Assembly (NCBI GenBank): GCA_947490035.1
Contig: CANLGS010000339.1
Location: forward strand, 1 to 5,507
Length of the DNA: 5,507 nucleotides
Reading direction: 5' to 3'
DNA from: Gemmataceae bacterium
GTDB lineage: Bacteria; Planctomycetota; Planctomycetia; Gemmatales; Gemmataceae
Below, piece by piece: positions 4,066 to 5,507 of the stretch; the stretch's first letter is position 1, and every line of letters starts with the position of its first letter. The translations under genes were made by a program, and so were the position numbers. The notes under the pieces were generated by a model. That model searched no databases. It saw only the letters and a list, made by a program, of their open reading frames with translations, and was not told the DNA's origin.

Positions 4066-5507
4066 ATGTTTCGGCCCATGTTCGAGTTCATGAAGTGCAT
4101 CGCCGAGGGCATCGCCGAGAAGGGCATCGGCGGGTTGCTGGAAGAGGTGCCCTACGGCAGCTACGTTCACGGCGTGGGCGCCTACGCGCTCAAGCGGTGG
4201 CGCGAGATGCACGCCCAGCACAAGCTCGAAGAGGCCGTCAAGGAGTCGATCGGCAAGAAAGCGGACGAGGCCATCGCCGAGGCGCGAAAAGCGGTGGAGG
4301 AAAGCGCGCCGCAACTGACGGGGCGCGAGAAGGAACTGGCGGTGCAACTCATCGCGGGGATGCCGGAGGCGGTGCGGCAGTCGCTCAAGCGGAAGGACGA
4401 CCCCAAGGGCGAGAGCCTGCCGTATGGGTACACCATCTACGAGGACGGTACCTCCGAAGAGGAGGCGGTCGCGAAGGTGGTCGAACTGCTCCCGCCGCAC
4501 CCACCGAGGTTCGTGCCGGATGAGTGGGTGCCCGGCCGCGTAGGCAACTGGAAGCTGGTGCAGAAGATCGGTGGTGGTGGATTCGGCGACGTGTGGCTCA
4601 CCCGCAGCAAGCGGTTCGCCGCGCCCCGCGTGGTGAAGTTCTGCACCGACCCGGCGGCGCGCCGGAAGTTCGTCGCCCACGAGCAAGATGTCATCGACCG
4701 CGTGATGGACAGCATCGGCTCGCACCCGAACATCGTCCCGCTGCTCGAATGCCACCTGGAGGGCGACGCGCCGTGGCTGATGTACGAGTACGTTGAGGGT
4801 GGCACGCTCGCGGATGCGATCCTCGAATGGCACGCCTTGAAGCCTGGGGAGCGCATCGCTCGCGCAGTCGCGGTCCTGCACCCCATCGCCGCGGCTCTCG
4901 CCCGCGGGCACGCCCTGACGCCCCCCGTCGTCCACCGCGACCTCAAGCCGGCGAACGTCCTCATGGCCGGCGATACCCCGCGCATCACCGACTACGGCAT
5001 CGGCGGCGTCGCGGTCGATTACCTCGTCGCCGCCGACAAGTCGCGTGCTTACGAGTCGGTGAAGGGCCGGCTGCCGTCGATGCTCAAGGGGTCGTACAGC
5101 CTGCTCTACTCCAGCCCGCAGCAGCGCGCCGGCGAGAAGCCGGACCCGCGCGACGACGTTCACGCGCTGGGGGTGATCGCGTACCAGATGTTTGTCGGCC
5201 GTGTCGATGCGGAGGTGAAGGGCAACTGGCGGGACAAGCTCGAAGCCGGCGGCGTGCCGCTGCCGCTCATCAAACTGATCGGCAACAGCGCCTCCGAAGA
5301 CGCCGACGACCGCCCGAAGGACGCGCGGGAGTGGGAGGCGGTGCTCGCCGACCTCCTCCCGGTCGCCGAACTCGCGGACGAACCGTCGCCCGCGCCGAAG
5401 CCGCCCCGGCCCGCACCGCCCGCCCCGGCCCGCACCGCCCCCGCACCGCCCGCGCGCAAGGGCGGCGACGAGGTCACGTTCCCCCTGCCGCACGGCGGGA
5501 AGATGGT
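4066..5507 (+). CDS. Ser/Thr protein kinase with extra N- and C-terminal regions (3' truncated by window)
   Basis: The 480 codons present remain open at the right edge. Residues 1-155 are a charged, mostly helical region that I cannot assign to a named domain. It contains VRQSLKRKDDPKGESLP (103-119), of a type I recall in other planctomycete kinases. Residues 160-430 form a Hanks-type kinase domain: glycine loop IGGGGFGDVW (168-177), Lys191 in VVKF, helix-C Glu206, catalytic HRDLKPAN (290-297), metal-binding Asp309 in DYG rather than DFG, SSPQQ (349-353) in the APE position, and DVHALGV (364-370). All catalytic residues are present, so it should be active. A Pro/Ala-rich linker (438-463) follows, encoded partly by an exact 19-bp tandem repeat. 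The last residues, DEVTFPLPHGGKM (468-480), look like the lead-in to a formylglycine-generating-enzyme (SUMF1) domain, a common kinase partner in planctomycetes; this is inference. No membrane segment is visible so far. GAGGG (4056-4060) precedes the ATG by five bases. Confidence 0.93.
   Translation, partial: MFRPMFEFMKCIAEGIAEKGIGGLLEEVPYGSYVHGVGAYALKRWREMHAQHKLEEAVKESIGKKADEAIAEARKAVEESAPQLTGREKELAVQLIAGMPEAVRQSLKRKDDPKGESLPYGYTIYEDGTSEEEAVAKVVELLPPHPPRFVPDEWVPGRVGNWKLVQKIGGGGFGDVWLTRSKRFAAPRVVKFCTDPAARRKFVAHEQDVIDRVMDSIGSHPNIVPLLECHLEGDAPWLMYEYVEGGTLADAILEWHALKPGERIARAVAVLHPIAAALARGHALTPPVVHRDLKPANVLMAGDTPRITDYGIGGVAVDYLVAADKSRAYESVKGRLPSMLKGSYSLLYSSPQQRAGEKPDPRDDVHALGVIAYQMFVGRVDAEVKGNWRDKLEAGGVPLPLIKLIGNSASEDADDRPKDAREWEAVLADLLPVAELADEPSPAPKPPRPAPPAPARTAPAPPARKGGDEVTFPLPHGGKM
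5402..5439. repeat. 19-bp perfect tandem repeat in the kinase linker
   Basis: Bases 5402-5420 and 5421-5439 are identical 19-base units (CGCCCCGGCCCGCACCGCC), and a partial third copy follows to about 5452. Because 19 is not a multiple of three, the copies are read in different frames, yet both give Pro/Ala/Arg-rich residues. Gain or loss of one unit would shift the downstream frame. Confidence 0.85.

Noticed and set aside
4024..5493. 489-residue minus-strand open frame opposite the kinase
   Set aside because: This antisense frame is long only because of the high GC content. The plus-strand frame has every kinase motif, a ribosome binding site and coherent domain order.

Overview
The window is GC-rich DNA that looks like a Gemmata-type planctomycete. 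This rests on three things: strong G/C preference at third codon positions, a large Ser/Thr kinase with a Pro/Ala-rich linker, and different palindromic repeats in nearly every intergenic gap. The taxon is an inference; there is no rRNA or other marker gene here.

Layout. Bases 1-29 may be the last codons of an upstream gene. Bases 32-140 hold an imperfect inverted repeat with two internal hairpins. An ABC exporter pair follows on the plus strand: an ATPase (208-957) and a 571-residue polytopic permease (1051-2766), separated by a perfect 25-bp inverted repeat whose arms are themselves hairpins. A short palindrome overlaps the permease stop, and an almost identical one lies just before the ATPase. 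Convergent with the permease is a metallo-beta-lactamase-fold hydrolase of the glyoxalase II (YcbL/GloC-like) type (2794-3438, minus).

The 627-bp gap 3439-4065 has no credible gene. It contains a 416-bp MITE-like insertion (3508-3923) with perfect 17-bp terminal inverted repeats and 8-bp flanking direct repeats. Removing the insertion and one copy of the direct repeat restores a 60-bp palindrome matching in 29 of 30 paired positions, so the insertion can be read directly from the sequence. A Ser/Thr protein kinase gene then starts at 4066 and runs off the right edge: an unassigned helical N-terminal region, a complete kinase domain, a Pro/Ala-rich linker, and the first residues of a C-terminal domain that may be of the formylglycine-generating-enzyme (SUMF1) type.

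How they fit together. The ATPase and permease almost certainly form one exporter with an unknown substrate. The hydrolase and the kinase are divergent, unrelated single genes whose shared upstream region has been split by the insertion. I see no CRISPR array, tRNA, rRNA, phage gene or defence system. The most notable content is the layered repeat and mobile-element structure, plus the kinase's uncharacterised N-terminal module.
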